Shown here piece by piece: positions 32,267 through 40,615 of a stretch of DNA of 64,000 bases. The notes beneath the pieces are model-generated. The model worked only from the letters and a program-made list of their open reading frames with translations. It made no database searches and was not told the DNA's origin. Position numbers and translations under genes: made by a program. Every line of letters begins with the position of its first letter. Position 1 is the first letter of the stretch. The DNA comes from PALSA-505 sp036496025 (lineage in GTDB: Bacteria > Actinomycetota > Actinomycetes > Streptosporangiales > Streptosporangiaceae), in NCBI GenBank assembly GCA_036496025.1, contig DASXLW010000223.1, positions 1-64,000 of the forward strand, written 5' to 3'.

Positions 32267-34006
32267 GTGGTTGACCTCGTACTGGTCGGCATCGTGGCCG
32301 GCTTCCTGGCGGGCATTTCGCCCTGCATCCTGCCGGTCCTGCCGGTGGTGCTGGTGGCGGGGGCCGCGCCGCCGCTGAACCCCGAACCCCCGGCGGCGGG
32401 CGCCGGGCCGGCCGAGCGCACGGGGGCGGCGGCGACGGCACGGGCGCGCGTCGGGCTGGCGCAGCCGGTGGCGGTGATCGCCGGGCTGGTGCTGAGCTTC
32501 AGCCTGCTCATCCTGGCCGGGTCGGAGATCCTCTCGCTGTTCCACCTGCCGCAGGACTCGTTGCGCAATGCGGGCATTGCGCTGCTGGTCGTCGTCGGGC
32601 TGGGCTACCTCATACCGCCGCTGGGCGCGCTGATCGAGCGGCCGTTCGCGCGCCTCGGCACCCGCCGGCCGGGCGGCACCCCGGGCGGTTTCGTGCTCGG
32701 CCTGGCCCTGGGCCTGGTGTACGTGCCGTGCGCCGGGCCGGTGCTGGCCGCCATCACCGTGGTCGGGGCCACGCACCGGGTCGGGCTGACGGCGGTCGTC
32801 CTCACGGCCGCGTTCGCCGTCGGAACCGCGGTGCCACTGCTGGCCATCGCGATCGCGGGCGGGCAGTTCACCGGGCGGATCGGCGCCCTCCGCCGGCACG
32901 CGGCGCAGGTCCGCCAGGTCGGGGGGGCGGTGCTCATCGCCGTGGCCGTGCTGATCTCGTTCAACGTGCTCGGCGGGCTGCAGCGCGACATCCCCGGGTA
33001 CTCCACCGCGCTGCAGGGCTCGGGGGCCGTCCGCAAGCAGCTCAACGCGCTCACCGGGGAGCCGCACACCACGCTGGCCAAGTGCAATCCCAACGCGACC
33101 GCGCTGGTGGACTGCGGCCCCGCTCCGAACTTCACCGGGATCACCGCCTGGCTGAACACCCCGGGCGGCAAGCCGCTGGCGCTCAGCGCGCTGCGCGGCA
33201 AGGTGGTCCTGGTCGACTTCTGGACCTACTCGTGCATCAACTGCCAGCGGACGCTGCCGCACATCGAGGGCTGGTACCGCGAATACGCCAAGGACGGCTT
33301 CGTGGTGGTGGGCGTGCACACGCCGGAGTTCGCCTTCGAGCACGTCGTATCGAACGTGCGGGCGCAGGCCGCGGCGCTCGGCGTGCGCTACCCGGTCGCG
33401 ATCGATGACAACTACGCCACCTGGAACGCCTACGCCAACCAGTACTGGCCCGCGGACTACCTGATCGATGCGCACGGCTACGTCCGGCACGTTCACTTCG
33501 GCGAGGGCGACTACGCCACCACCGGGCACCTGATCAGCCAGTTGCTCCGCGCCGCCCATCCGGGCCGCGCGCTCCCGGCGCCCGCGGGGATCCCGGACCA
33601 GACGCCCACCGGGCAGATGAGTCCCGAGACCTATATCGGGTACGACCGGCTCCAGTACCTCGTCCCCGGCCACGTGGTCCGCAACAGGCCGGCCGTCTAC
33701 CACTTCCCCCGCTCGCTTCCGCTGGGCGGACTGGGCCTGTCGGGGACCTGGACCGACCGCGCGCAGGAAGCGACCGCCGGCCACCGGGCCGGGCTGGAGC
33801 TCGGCTTCCTGGCCCACGACGTATATCTCGTGCTGGGCGGCACCGGAACCCTCGACGTCTTCATCGACGGCCGGCACACGCAGACCATCGACGTCCGCGG
33901 GGTACCCAGGCTTTACACCCTGTTCCGGTCCCGCGCGGCCACGACCGGAAGGCTCCGGCTGCAGGCCTCCCCCGGAATCCAGGCCTACGACTTCACCTTC
34001 GGCTGA
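32267..34006 (+). CDS. DipZ-type CcdA/thioredoxin fusion, cytochrome c biogenesis
   Basis: 579 residues from GTG 32267. The N-terminal about 240 residues are a CcdA/DsbD-like membrane domain with the paired redox cysteines GISPCILPVLPVV (C20) and LVYVPCAGPVLA (near residue 153). Residues about 270-430 form an extracytoplasmic thioredoxin-like TlpA domain with DFWTYSCINCQRTLP (CxxC near 322-325) and a conserved cis-Pro region. The C-terminal about 130 residues (AYDFTF end; GLELGFLAHDVYLVLGG) are the DipZ-specific beta domain. The protein passes electrons from cytosolic thioredoxin to extracellular disulfides, for example for haem attachment. Complete, with no missing cysteines. Confidence 0.92.
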   Translation: MVDLVLVGIVAGFLAGISPCILPVLPVVLVAGAAPPLNPEPPAAGAGPAERTGAAATARARVGLAQPVAVIAGLVLSFSLLILAGSEILSLFHLPQDSLRNAGIALLVVVGLGYLIPPLGALIERPFARLGTRRPGGTPGGFVLGLALGLVYVPCAGPVLAAITVVGATHRVGLTAVVLTAAFAVGTAVPLLAIAIAGGQFTGRIGALRRHAAQVRQVGGAVLIAVAVLISFNVLGGLQRDIPGYSTALQGSGAVRKQLNALTGEPHTTLAKCNPNATALVDCGPAPNFTGITAWLNTPGGKPLALSALRGKVVLVDFWTYSCINCQRTLPHIEGWYREYAKDGFVVVGVHTPEFAFEHVVSNVRAQAAALGVRYPVAIDDNYATWNAYANQYWPADYLIDAHGYVRHVHFGEGDYATTGHLISQLLRAAHPGRALPAPAGIPDQTPTGQMSPETYIGYDRLQYLVPGHVVRNRPAVYHFPRSLPLGGLGLSGTWTDRAQEATAGHRAGLELGFLAHDVYLVLGGTGTLDVFIDGRHTQTIDVRGVPRLYTLFRSRAATTGRLRLQASPGIQAYDFTFG

Positions 34007-34024
34007 GAACCGGCGAAAACGAGG

Positions 34025-34831
34025 TCACCCGGCCAGGAAGAAGTCCGCCAGCTCCGGGGCCAGGGACTCGGGTGCCGGGCTGTGTGACTGGCCGTCGAGT
34101 ATCCGGTGAATCGCGCCGGGCACCACGCCGGCCACCGCCTGGGCCGCGCTGGCCATCCAGGCCGGGCTGTTCGCCCCGCTGAGTACGAGCGCAGGAACCG
34201 TGATCGAGGCGAGCCGTCCGGACGGCAGGGCGTTGCCGGGTCCCAGGACCGCGGCGTCATAGACGACGGTGTGCCCGAGCGCCTCGGTCTGCGGCCAGAA
34301 CGACTGGGCGCGCATCCAGCTGACCTCGCCGGCCGGGATGTCGGCCGCCCTGGTCATGAACAGCGCGACGGCATCGCCGACGCACCCGGCACTGACCAGC
34401 TCGCCCAGTTGGCCGCGGAAATCCTCGGGCAGCTGCGGAGCGGTGGAATCCACGTGGTACGGCGGCTCCCATGCAGCCAGCTTCGAGACGGGCAGCCCAC
34501 TCGCCGCGGCCTCCAGCGCCAGGGCCGCGCCGGAGGAGCCGCCGAACAGCATGGCCGGGCTGCCGGCCTCCCGGATCAGCGCCTCGATGTCCTCGATCTC
34601 CCGCTCGACGGCGTATGGCATCGTGTCGCCACTGCCTCCCCGGCCCCTGCGGTCGTAGTTGAACACGGTGAACCGGGGGGCCAGGGCCGCGGCCAGCCCG
34701 GCCAGCACCGGGAAGGTCCTGTCGGTGAGCGCTCCATGCACGAAGATGACGGCCGGCCCGGTGCCGCTGCGATCGAAGGCGATGGTCGTCCCGTCGGCCG
34801 ACCTCACCGTGCCCGTGGTGATCTTCGCCAT
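34025..34831 (-). CDS. Alpha/beta-fold hydrolase
   Basis: 268 residues from ATG 34831; the frame upstream overlaps the VOC gene and is not this protein. Motifs: AVIFVHGALTDRTFPVLAGLAAAL (oxyanion His-Gly near residue 30), VFNYDRRGRGGSGDT near 56, nucleophile elbow AMLFGGSSGAALALEAAAS near 95 and a late DGQSHSPAPESLAPELADFF with the probable catalytic His near 250. A general ester/epoxide/lactone-type hydrolase; no substrate can be named. It ends 18 bp from the DipZ stop (convergent) and lies 70 bp downstream of a VOC gene on the same strand, so these two may be co-transcribed. Confidence 0.85.
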   Translation of the reverse strand: MAKITTGTVRSADGTTIAFDRSGTGPAVIFVHGALTDRTFPVLAGLAAALAPRFTVFNYDRRGRGGSGDTMPYAVEREIEDIEALIREAGSPAMLFGGSSGAALALEAAASGLPVSKLAAWEPPYHVDSTAPQLPEDFRGQLGELVSAGCVGDAVALFMTRAADIPAGEVSWMRAQSFWPQTEALGHTVVYDAAVLGPGNALPSGRLASITVPALVLSGANSPAWMASAAQAVAGVVPGAIHRILDGQSHSPAPESLAPELADFFLAG

Positions 34832-34901
34832 GATGCCGCTCGTTCCGCTCACCGGGCCGGACGCGGGCGCCGGCCGGCCGCGCGCCGCGAAGGACGGCTG
34901 G

Positions 34902-35282
34902 CTAGGCCAGGCACAGCGGCTCCCAGTGATGACCGTCGAGATCGAAGAAGCCACGCTGGTACCGGCCGCCCGAGTCCCTGGCCGGGCCGGCGGCGGTCGC
35001 GCCGGCGGCGAGCGCTTTGTCCACCAGCGCGTCGACCTGGGCGCGGTTTTCGACGCCGAGGGCCAGGATCACCTGCGTGCTCTGGCCGGGATCGGCGACC
35101 TGCTTGCTGGCGAAGGAGTCGAAGGCCGGCTCGGTCAAGAGCATGACCTGGGTGTCGTCGTTGATGACGACCGACGCCATGTCCTGGGTCATCCCGTAGA
35201 ACCCGAAGCCGAGGCCCTCGAAGAAGGCTTTCGAGCGTTCCAGGTCCTTGACCGGCAGGTTCACGAACATCTTCATAGCCAT
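34902..35282 (-). CDS. VOC-family (glyoxalase-like) protein
   Basis: 126 residues from ATG 35282, with GGGAG 6 bases upstream. Two beta-alpha-beta modules: MFVNLPVKDLERSKAFFEGLGFGFYGM (first) and the second ending RYQRGFFDLDGHHWEPLCL, typical of YdeI/PhnB-like VOC proteins. The HHWE metal-binding end is intact. Dimeric VOC proteins bind a divalent metal and may act on small oxo-compounds or confer resistance. The substrate is unknown. An AraC gene lies 110 bp upstream. Confidence 0.88.
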   Translation of the reverse strand: MAMKMFVNLPVKDLERSKAFFEGLGFGFYGMTQDMASVVINDDTQVMLLTEPAFDSFASKQVADPGQSTQVILALGVENRAQVDALVDKALAAGATAAGPARDSGGRYQRGFFDLDGHHWEPLCLA

Positions 35283-35392
35283 GGAAGCTCCCTTACTGGT
35301 GGCTGCGGTGCAACGCTGAGACCACCAGGCTGGCGCAGCGAGGCCGGGCGAGTCTTGTCGATGCACGCCAGCCTGTTGACGGTGGGCGCACG

Positions 35393-36361
35393 CTATCCGG
35401 GCTCGGTCGCCAGGCTGCGCCGGTAGTCCGCGGGGGGCAGGCCGTAGGCACCGCGGAACAGCCGGCTGAAGTGAGCCGGATCGGGCAGCCCCCGCCGCGC
35501 CGCGATCGCGCTGACCGGCAGCGCGCGCAGCAGCGGGTCCGTCAGATCCGTGCGGCAGCGCTCGAGCCTGCGCTGCCGGACCCAGCCGGCCACCGTCGTG
35601 TTGTCCAGTGCGAACAGCCGGTGTAGGTAGCGGCAGGAGATGTGGTGCGCGGCGGCGATCTCCGGCGGCGACAGGTCCGGGTCAGCCAGGTGCTGCTCGA
35701 TGAACGCGTGGATTCGCAGCAGCAGGGTCCGCCGTTGCGACTCCGGCGCCTGCGCGGCGTGCTGGCCGGTCCGTTCGGCGATCGTCGTGGTGATCACGTC
35801 GAGCAGCACGGTCGACAGCCGGGCCGCACTGGCCGGGGGGAAGGTGTCGAGATCCAGGGCCACCCGGCGAAGCAGGGACGGCAGGATCGCACCGGTCCCG
35901 TGGTCGGCGGCCATCGGCACCGCAGTGAGCGCCGCGACCCCTTCGACCGGGAAGGGCAGCAGTGCCCGCGGGAAGGTGAAGACGGCGAGCTGCACGGCCG
36001 ACCGGTAGTCCAGGTCATAGGGCCGACAGAAGTCGTAGATGGCGAGCTCGCCGGTGTGCACCAGGGCGACCCGGCCGTCCTGGGCGAGCCGGTGGGTTCC
36101 CGCCATGGCCAGCACCACCCGGTAGTTCTCCGGGCTGTCGCGGCGGATCAGCCCGGGCGTGCGGTGCACGCTGTGCGGGGTCTCGGTGCGGACCTTCCCG
36201 ACCCGCACGGCGCCGAGCTGGCCCGCCTCGATCTCCCCGGTCAGCGGCGCATCCGGGTCGATGCGCATGTCGAGAGGGCCGAGCGTGTCGCATACCGTCC
36301 GGCGCCAGGTCTCGTGCCGCTGATCAGGCGGCACGTCCTCGGTGCGGATTAACGAGACCAT
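35393..36361 (-). CDS. AraC-family regulator with N-terminal sensor domain
   Basis: 322 residues. The N-terminal about 200 residues are an AraC_binding_2-like sensor (YRVVLAMAGTHRLAQDGRVALVHTGELAIYDFCRPYDLDYRS). The C-terminal two-helix-pair DNA-binding domain runs from residue 215 on: DLSPPEIAAAHHISCRYLHRLFALDNTTVAGWVRQRRLERCRTDL and ALPVSAIAARRGLPDPAHFSRLFRGAYGLPPADYRR. The pattern matches NphR/FeaR-type activators of catabolic genes. It is upstream of the VOC/hydrolase pair on the same strand and divergent from the large membrane-protein gene across 383 bp. Which of these it controls is unclear. Confidence 0.9.
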   Translation of the reverse strand: MVSLIRTEDVPPDQRHETWRRTVCDTLGPLDMRIDPDAPLTGEIEAGQLGAVRVGKVRTETPHSVHRTPGLIRRDSPENYRVVLAMAGTHRLAQDGRVALVHTGELAIYDFCRPYDLDYRSAVQLAVFTFPRALLPFPVEGVAALTAVPMAADHGTGAILPSLLRRVALDLDTFPPASAARLSTVLLDVITTTIAERTGQHAAQAPESQRRTLLLRIHAFIEQHLADPDLSPPEIAAAHHISCRYLHRLFALDNTTVAGWVRQRRLERCRTDLTDPLLRALPVSAIAARRGLPDPAHFSRLFRGAYGLPPADYRRSLATEPG

Positions 36362-36744
36362 CGGACATCATTCTCTGTCGCAGCCACGAAGCAGCTAGCC
36401 CTGGTACGAGCGGACTTACAGGATACTTCGCCGTTACCGTCTGGGTGTTCGATTATCGGGCGCGGCAGCCAGGGGCCGCGTTGTCCAGCGACCTGGCCGC
36501 CGCCGCTGCCCTGTTGCCGGCCACCCGGGAACTCTGGCCACTATGCTGGCCGCGGGATATCAGGCCTGCGGGCCGCGTCCCCCGGCCGCCGCCCGCAGTA
36601 AGCGCTCAAGGGCCAACGGCGGTGCCGGCCGGCACCGACCTGGCACCGGTGGTGGCCATGCTCGCGTCCCGGAGCGGGCCGGCTCGCGAGCATCGACCGA
36701 AGACGACCCGCGGGCCAATGACGAGAGGTGCAGGCGAAGGGCCG
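36362..36744. other. 383-bp gap, promoter region only
   Basis: Between the divergent AraC and membrane-protein genes. The frame of the downstream gene is open through part of it, but the sequence is low-complexity and the first convincing start with a ribosome-binding site is at 36745. No hairpin, dyad or RNA gene is evident. The more AT-rich part next to the AraC start (about 36,362-36,450) probably holds the promoters. Confidence 0.5.
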
Positions 36745-38553
36745 ATGGCAGGCGACTCAGCCGCGCGGGGCGTCGGTGCGGGCGCCAGGACCAGGCTCCG
36801 CTCGGTCCTGGATCGCGCCGCCGCTCCCGGCGGCGGAGCTTCCCGGCCCTCCGGCACCGTACGCCCCGCCCGGCGCTGGCTGCGCCCGGCGCTGGCTGCG
36901 GCCGGGTTCGCCGGGCTCGGTGCGCTGCTGTTCCTGGCCTACCTCGGCGAGTCGTGGACGCTGCCGGTGAACTCGGACGGGGCGGGGAATGCGCTGCAGG
37001 CGTGGGCCATGCTCCACTCCAACCTGCTGCTGCACGGCTGGATCCTCACCGACGTGTCGTTCTACACCACGGAACTGCCGCAGTACATGCTCGTGGAACT
37101 GGTCCGCGGCCTGGGACCTGACGTGATCCACGTGGCCGCGGCCATGACGTACACGCTCCTGGTGCTCCTGGTGGCGCTGCTGGCCAAGGGCCGGTCGTCC
37201 GGCCGGGCGGCGGCGGCCAGGATGCTGCTCGCGGGCGGGATCCTGCTGGCGCCCGCGCTGGGGCTGGACGCCAGCACGCTGCTGTCGTCACCCGATCACA
37301 CCGGCACCATGGTCCCGCTGCTCGTCATGTGGCTGATCGTGGACCGGGCCGGCCGCCGCTGGTACGTGCCCGCCGCGGCCGGGATCATCCTCGCGCTCGC
37401 CACCGTCGCTGATACGGCCACTCTGCTCGTAGGCACGGTGCCGGTGATCATCGTCTGCCTGCTGCGGCTGCTCCAGGATCGGCGCCCGGGGACGCCGCGG
37501 CGGTTCGAGCTCGCGATGGCCGGGGCGGCGGCGGCATCGGCCGTGACCGCCTGGCTGGCGATCAGGCTCATCCGCGCCATCGGCGGGTTCGTCATCCATC
37601 CGGTCCCGCTCGCCATCGGCTTCGCCAAGCCCGGAGCGCTGGAGCGCCACCTCCAGGACACGGCCGAAGGAATCGTGATTCTGTTCGGCGGCAGCTTCTT
37701 CGGCGGGCACTCGCAGCCAACCCCGGGTTTCTTCGGCGCCTTCTCGGCGCCGAACCCGGCCGTGGGCGCGCTGCACCTGGTCGGACTCGCCCTCGCGGCC
37801 TGGGCCCTGTGCATCGCGGTGCGCCACTGCTACCGCACGACCGAGTTCGTCGTGGCGGGCCTGGCCGTGGCGGTGCTCCTGATCATCACGGCGTACCTGT
37901 TCAGCAGGCTCAGCGGCACCTTGATCTCGGTGCGGGAAATCGTGGGCGTGCTGCCCATGACGGCGGTGCTGGCCGGGCGGCTGCTGCCGGACCGGCTGGC
38001 GGCGTGGATGCGAGCCTGGGCGACCGCCGCCAGGGCACGAGGCGACCAGCCGGACCGCCCGAGGCGGGCCGTCCGGCGGCTGGCCGTCGTTGCGACCGTG
38101 TCGGTGCTGCTGGCGGCCGGGGCCGGCTACGCGGCGAACCTGACGTACAACGCCACCCGGCGGTCCGTCCCGGCCCAGTACCACCCGGTGGCCAGCTGGC
38201 TCGCCGCGCATCACCTGGATTACGGGCTCGGCGGCTACTGGCAGGCCAACAGCATCACGCTGCAGACCATGGGCCGTGTTGCGGTCAGGACCATCTACCT
38301 GCGCAACGGCGACGCTTCGGTCGGCGGATGGGAAACGCAGGAATCCTGGTACAACCCGCGGCTGCACCACGCCGATTTCGTGGTCGAGAGCCCAGGCAAG
38401 GGCGACCTGAATCCGGTCTGGCTGACCGAGGCCTTCGGGCGCCCGGCGCACGTCTACCGCGTGGCCGGGTCCATGGTGCTGACCTGGCACAAGAACCTGC
38501 TGACCGGGCTGGACACGAACACGCCCTTCGCACCTGACGGGGCTCAAGACTAA
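36745..38553 (+). CDS. Large polytopic membrane protein, glycosyltransferase-C-like
   Basis: 602 residues from ATG 36745, preceded by GAAGG; ATG 36718 is an alternative. About ten TM helices span residues 60-480. An extracytoplasmic loop after TM1 holds LPVNSDGAGNALQAWAMLHSNLLLHGWILTDVSFYTTELPQ, an Asp/Glu-containing first loop reminiscent of GT-C enzymes. A C-terminal extracytoplasmic domain contains WLAAHHLDYGLGGYWQANSITLQT and YNPRLHHADFVVESPG. The family was not firmly recognised; it may use polyprenyl-phosphate sugars for cell-wall or protein glycosylation. The VOC gene starts 51 bp downstream. Confidence 0.65.
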   Translation: MAGDSAARGVGAGARTRLRSVLDRAAAPGGGASRPSGTVRPARRWLRPALAAAGFAGLGALLFLAYLGESWTLPVNSDGAGNALQAWAMLHSNLLLHGWILTDVSFYTTELPQYMLVELVRGLGPDVIHVAAAMTYTLLVLLVALLAKGRSSGRAAAARMLLAGGILLAPALGLDASTLLSSPDHTGTMVPLLVMWLIVDRAGRRWYVPAAAGIILALATVADTATLLVGTVPVIIVCLLRLLQDRRPGTPRRFELAMAGAAAASAVTAWLAIRLIRAIGGFVIHPVPLAIGFAKPGALERHLQDTAEGIVILFGGSFFGGHSQPTPGFFGAFSAPNPAVGALHLVGLALAAWALCIAVRHCYRTTEFVVAGLAVAVLLIITAYLFSRLSGTLISVREIVGVLPMTAVLAGRLLPDRLAAWMRAWATAARARGDQPDRPRRAVRRLAVVATVSVLLAAGAGYAANLTYNATRRSVPAQYHPVASWLAAHHLDYGLGGYWQANSITLQTMGRVAVRTIYLRNGDASVGGWETQESWYNPRLHHADFVVESPGKGDLNPVWLTEAFGRPAHVYRVAGSMVLTWHKNLLTGLDTNTPFAPDGAQD

Positions 38554-38603
38554 GCGAGACTAAGAGCGGTCCGCTCCGCGGCCGGGGATGGGAGGGCCAG
38601 CAG

Positions 38604-39020
38604 ATGGCAGACGGGGTCCGGCTCGGCTCTGCGGTCATGTTCGTACAGGACCTGGACAGGTCGGTGAGCTTCTACGCCGAAGTCCTAGCGCTCGAGGAGG
38701 CCGACCACAGCGCGACCGCGGCCCTGCTGCTGAGCGCGGACGGGGCCCAGCTGATCTTGCGGGCCATGGGCCCCGGCGCCGCTCACCCGCTGGGCGGCGT
38801 GGGGGTCCAGTACGTCGTCTGGACCGCGGCCGGCCCGGCAGACCTCGACCGGTCCGAACGCGCGCTCAAGAACCGCTCCGCCCACCAGCAGACCCGCAGC
38901 AGCGCCGGGGTCACGGTGGTCGAGGGGCGCGACCCCGACGACCTCCCGGTTCTGATCGTTTACCCCGGCCCGGATCAGACTCCCCTGCACGAGCTCCCGG
39001 TGCGCATCTACGGATGGTGA
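38604..39020 (+). CDS. VOC-family protein
   Basis: 138 residues from ATG 38604, with GGAGGG 10 bases upstream. First module: GSAVMFVQDLDRSVSFYAEVLAL with TAALLLSADGAQLILRAM. Second module: GVQYVVWTAAGPADLDRSERALK ending DDLPVLIVYPGPDQTPLHELPVRI. The second module lacks an obvious metal triad, so it may be a binding rather than catalytic member. Its 3' end overlaps the YidC gene by 13 bp on the opposite strand. Confidence 0.8.
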   Translation: MADGVRLGSAVMFVQDLDRSVSFYAEVLALEEADHSATAALLLSADGAQLILRAMGPGAAHPLGGVGVQYVVWTAAGPADLDRSERALKNRSAHQQTRSSAGVTVVEGRDPDDLPVLIVYPGPDQTPLHELPVRIYGW

Positions 39021-39862
39021 CCGGCCCGGGGCAGCAGCGTCCTCTCGGCCAGGGTCCACGCGGCGGACGTGACCAGGTACAGGCCCGCGGCCAGCGGCGC
39101 GAACGCCGCCACGACCACGGTGATGAATGGTGCCAGCCGGGCCGCGGCATCCGCCGCCCCGGCGGCCGGGCCGGGAGGCGAGCCGTCGGGCCGGCCGGAC
39201 GCCCGCGACCCGGACTGTTGAGTGGACCGAACGGACTCGGGCGAACGCGCGCGTAGGCTGCCGCTGGCCGGGCTGCCGCTGCCGCTGGCCGGGCTGCCCT
39301 CGGCCGGGCTGCCCTTGGCCGGGGCGAGGCGCCGCGCCATCCGGGCCGACAGCCAGCCGATGCCGGCCAGCAGCAGGAACAGCCCCGCGAACACCGCACC
39401 CTGCGTGCTCAGCGGCCCGGCGCCGCCGAGCCAGTGACTGCCGAGCGGCGCGCTGAACAGGTCATGGCCCAGCAACGCGTTCCGAACCCCGCCGACCTTC
39501 GCCGAGCGGAACAGCAAGTACATGACGCTGAGGAACGGCCACTGCAGCAGCAGCGGCAGGCACCCGGCGAACATGCTGGTGCCTTCGGACTTGTACAGAC
39601 GGGTCAGCTCGCGCTGCAGCCGGTCCGGCTGGCCGGCGTGCTGGCGGCGCAGTGCTTGCACCCGGGGCGCGATCCGGGCCTGCGCGGCCAGCCCGCGCAT
39701 GGCCCGGTAGCTCAGCGGCAGGATGAGCAGCCGGATGGCCATGGTGAACAGCACGATCGCGGCCGCGGCGGCCAGGCCGCCCAGCAGCGGCGTGAGAATG
39801 ATGGCGAATGCCGATACGACGTGATAGGCGGCGTCCACGGGGACGCCGAGGAAAGCGGACAT
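39008..39862 (-). CDS. YidC/Oxa1-family membrane insertase (paralogue)
   Basis: 284 residues with GGAGGG upstream of ATG 39862. The YidC core is clear: LFTMAIRLLILPLSYRAMRGLAAQARIAPRVQALRRQH near residues 38-76 (including the charged hydrophilic-groove helix) and LTRLYKSEGTSMFAGCLPLLLQWPFLSVMYLLFRS near 87-120, then a third TM and a last TM pair. It helps insert membrane proteins. A low-complexity insert (GSPAEGSPASGSGSPASGS, about residue 182) separates the helices. It is probably a second, accessory YidC because it sits away from rnpA/rpmH. The DUF6412 gene lies upstream. Confidence 0.85.
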   Translation of the reverse strand: MSAFLGVPVDAAYHVVSAFAIILTPLLGGLAAAAAIVLFTMAIRLLILPLSYRAMRGLAAQARIAPRVQALRRQHAGQPDRLQRELTRLYKSEGTSMFAGCLPLLLQWPFLSVMYLLFRSAKVGGVRNALLGHDLFSAPLGSHWLGGAGPLSTQGAVFAGLFLLLAGIGWLSARMARRLAPAKGSPAEGSPASGSGSPASGSLRARSPESVRSTQQSGSRASGRPDGSPPGPAAGAADAAARLAPFITVVVAAFAPLAAGLYLVTSAAWTLAERTLLPRAGHHP

Positions 39863-39976
39863 GACGGACTACCCTCCAGCGGGTCAGGAGTGAATGAACG
39901 GCTGGGGACGGCCGCGTTCAGTCCCGGGAGGGATCCGGCATCAGCCGAAGGTCCCGCCGGCCAGGGGGCTGAGGGC

Positions 39977-40450
39977 TCAGGTTCCGGAGAACCGGGCGGC
40001 CGCCGGGACCGCCGAGGGTGCCCGGGGGCGGGGGCGTCCCGCCGCGTCGGGATCGCGCTGCCGGGTGAATGCCGCTCGCCAGGACTTCTCTCGCAGCGCG
40101 GCGGCCCGGCTCACCAACGGAACGGCCGCGGCCAGGCGGGCCAGCCCGGCCCCGCCAGCCAGGCATGCCGCGAGCACGCCGGCCAGCACGGCTCCGGCCA
40201 GCATCGTCACGGCCAGAGCCGGCGGCCCGGAGGGAACGAGCGTCGCCCAGGAAAGCCCGCACAGCACGGCAAGCACCCAGCCGAGCCCGGTGACGCCCGG
40301 CGCTGTCTCAGCCGGTGCGGTCCTGCCCGGTGCCGTCCTGGCCGGCCCGGGCGTGCCCAGCACGGGCGTGCGCAGCACGGGCCTGCCCAGCACGGGCCTG
40401 CCCAGCACGGACCTGCGCAGCACCGACCTGCTTGGTGCCGTCAGGACCAT
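39977..40450 (-). CDS. DUF6412-like membrane protein with VLGRP pentapeptide repeats
   Basis: 157 residues from ATG 40450, with GGAGG 5 bases upstream; GTG 40483 is weaker. The N-terminus holds five imperfect pentapeptides (VLRRS, VLGRP, VLGRP, VLRTP, VLGTP) from a 15-bp DNA repeat. Two hydrophobic helices follow (LGWVLAVLCGLSWATL and ALAVTMLAGAVLAGVLAACLAGG). The C-terminal LREKSWRAAFTRQRDPDAAGRPRPRAPS is the signature that resembles DUF6412 proteins, which are often next to YidC paralogues. Function unknown; an insertase partner role is inferred from context. Confidence 0.7.
   Translation of the reverse strand: MVLTAPSRSVLRRSVLGRPVLGRPVLRTPVLGTPGPARTAPGRTAPAETAPGVTGLGWVLAVLCGLSWATLVPSGPPALAVTMLAGAVLAGVLAACLAGGAGLARLAAAVPLVSRAAALREKSWRAAFTRQRDPDAAGRPRPRAPSAVPAAARFSGT
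40352..40426 (-). repeat. 15-bp tandem repeat, five imperfect copies
   Basis: Five consecutive 15-bp units (CGTGCCCAGCACGGG and variants) encode the VLGRP-type pentapeptides of the DUF6412-like protein. Units keep frame, and differences are mostly at two positions. The copy number could vary by slippage. Confidence 0.8.
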
Positions 40451-40615
40451 CGCAACCTCCGCGGCGAACCGGGGCCGGACCACTCATGAGACCCCGGTCC
40501 TCCAGCGTACGCCGCCCCGGACCGGGCCGGACGCCCGGAAACGTCATCTACAGTTCGTCAGGCCTTAACGGCGTAGCGCCATTTCCGGGAGGGTGTCTCA
40601 CTAACCGTAGTAATC

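Noticed and set aside
31694..33877. 727-codon minus-strand frame over SpoU and DipZ
   Set aside because: Shadow of two well-supported genes; composition is not protein-like.
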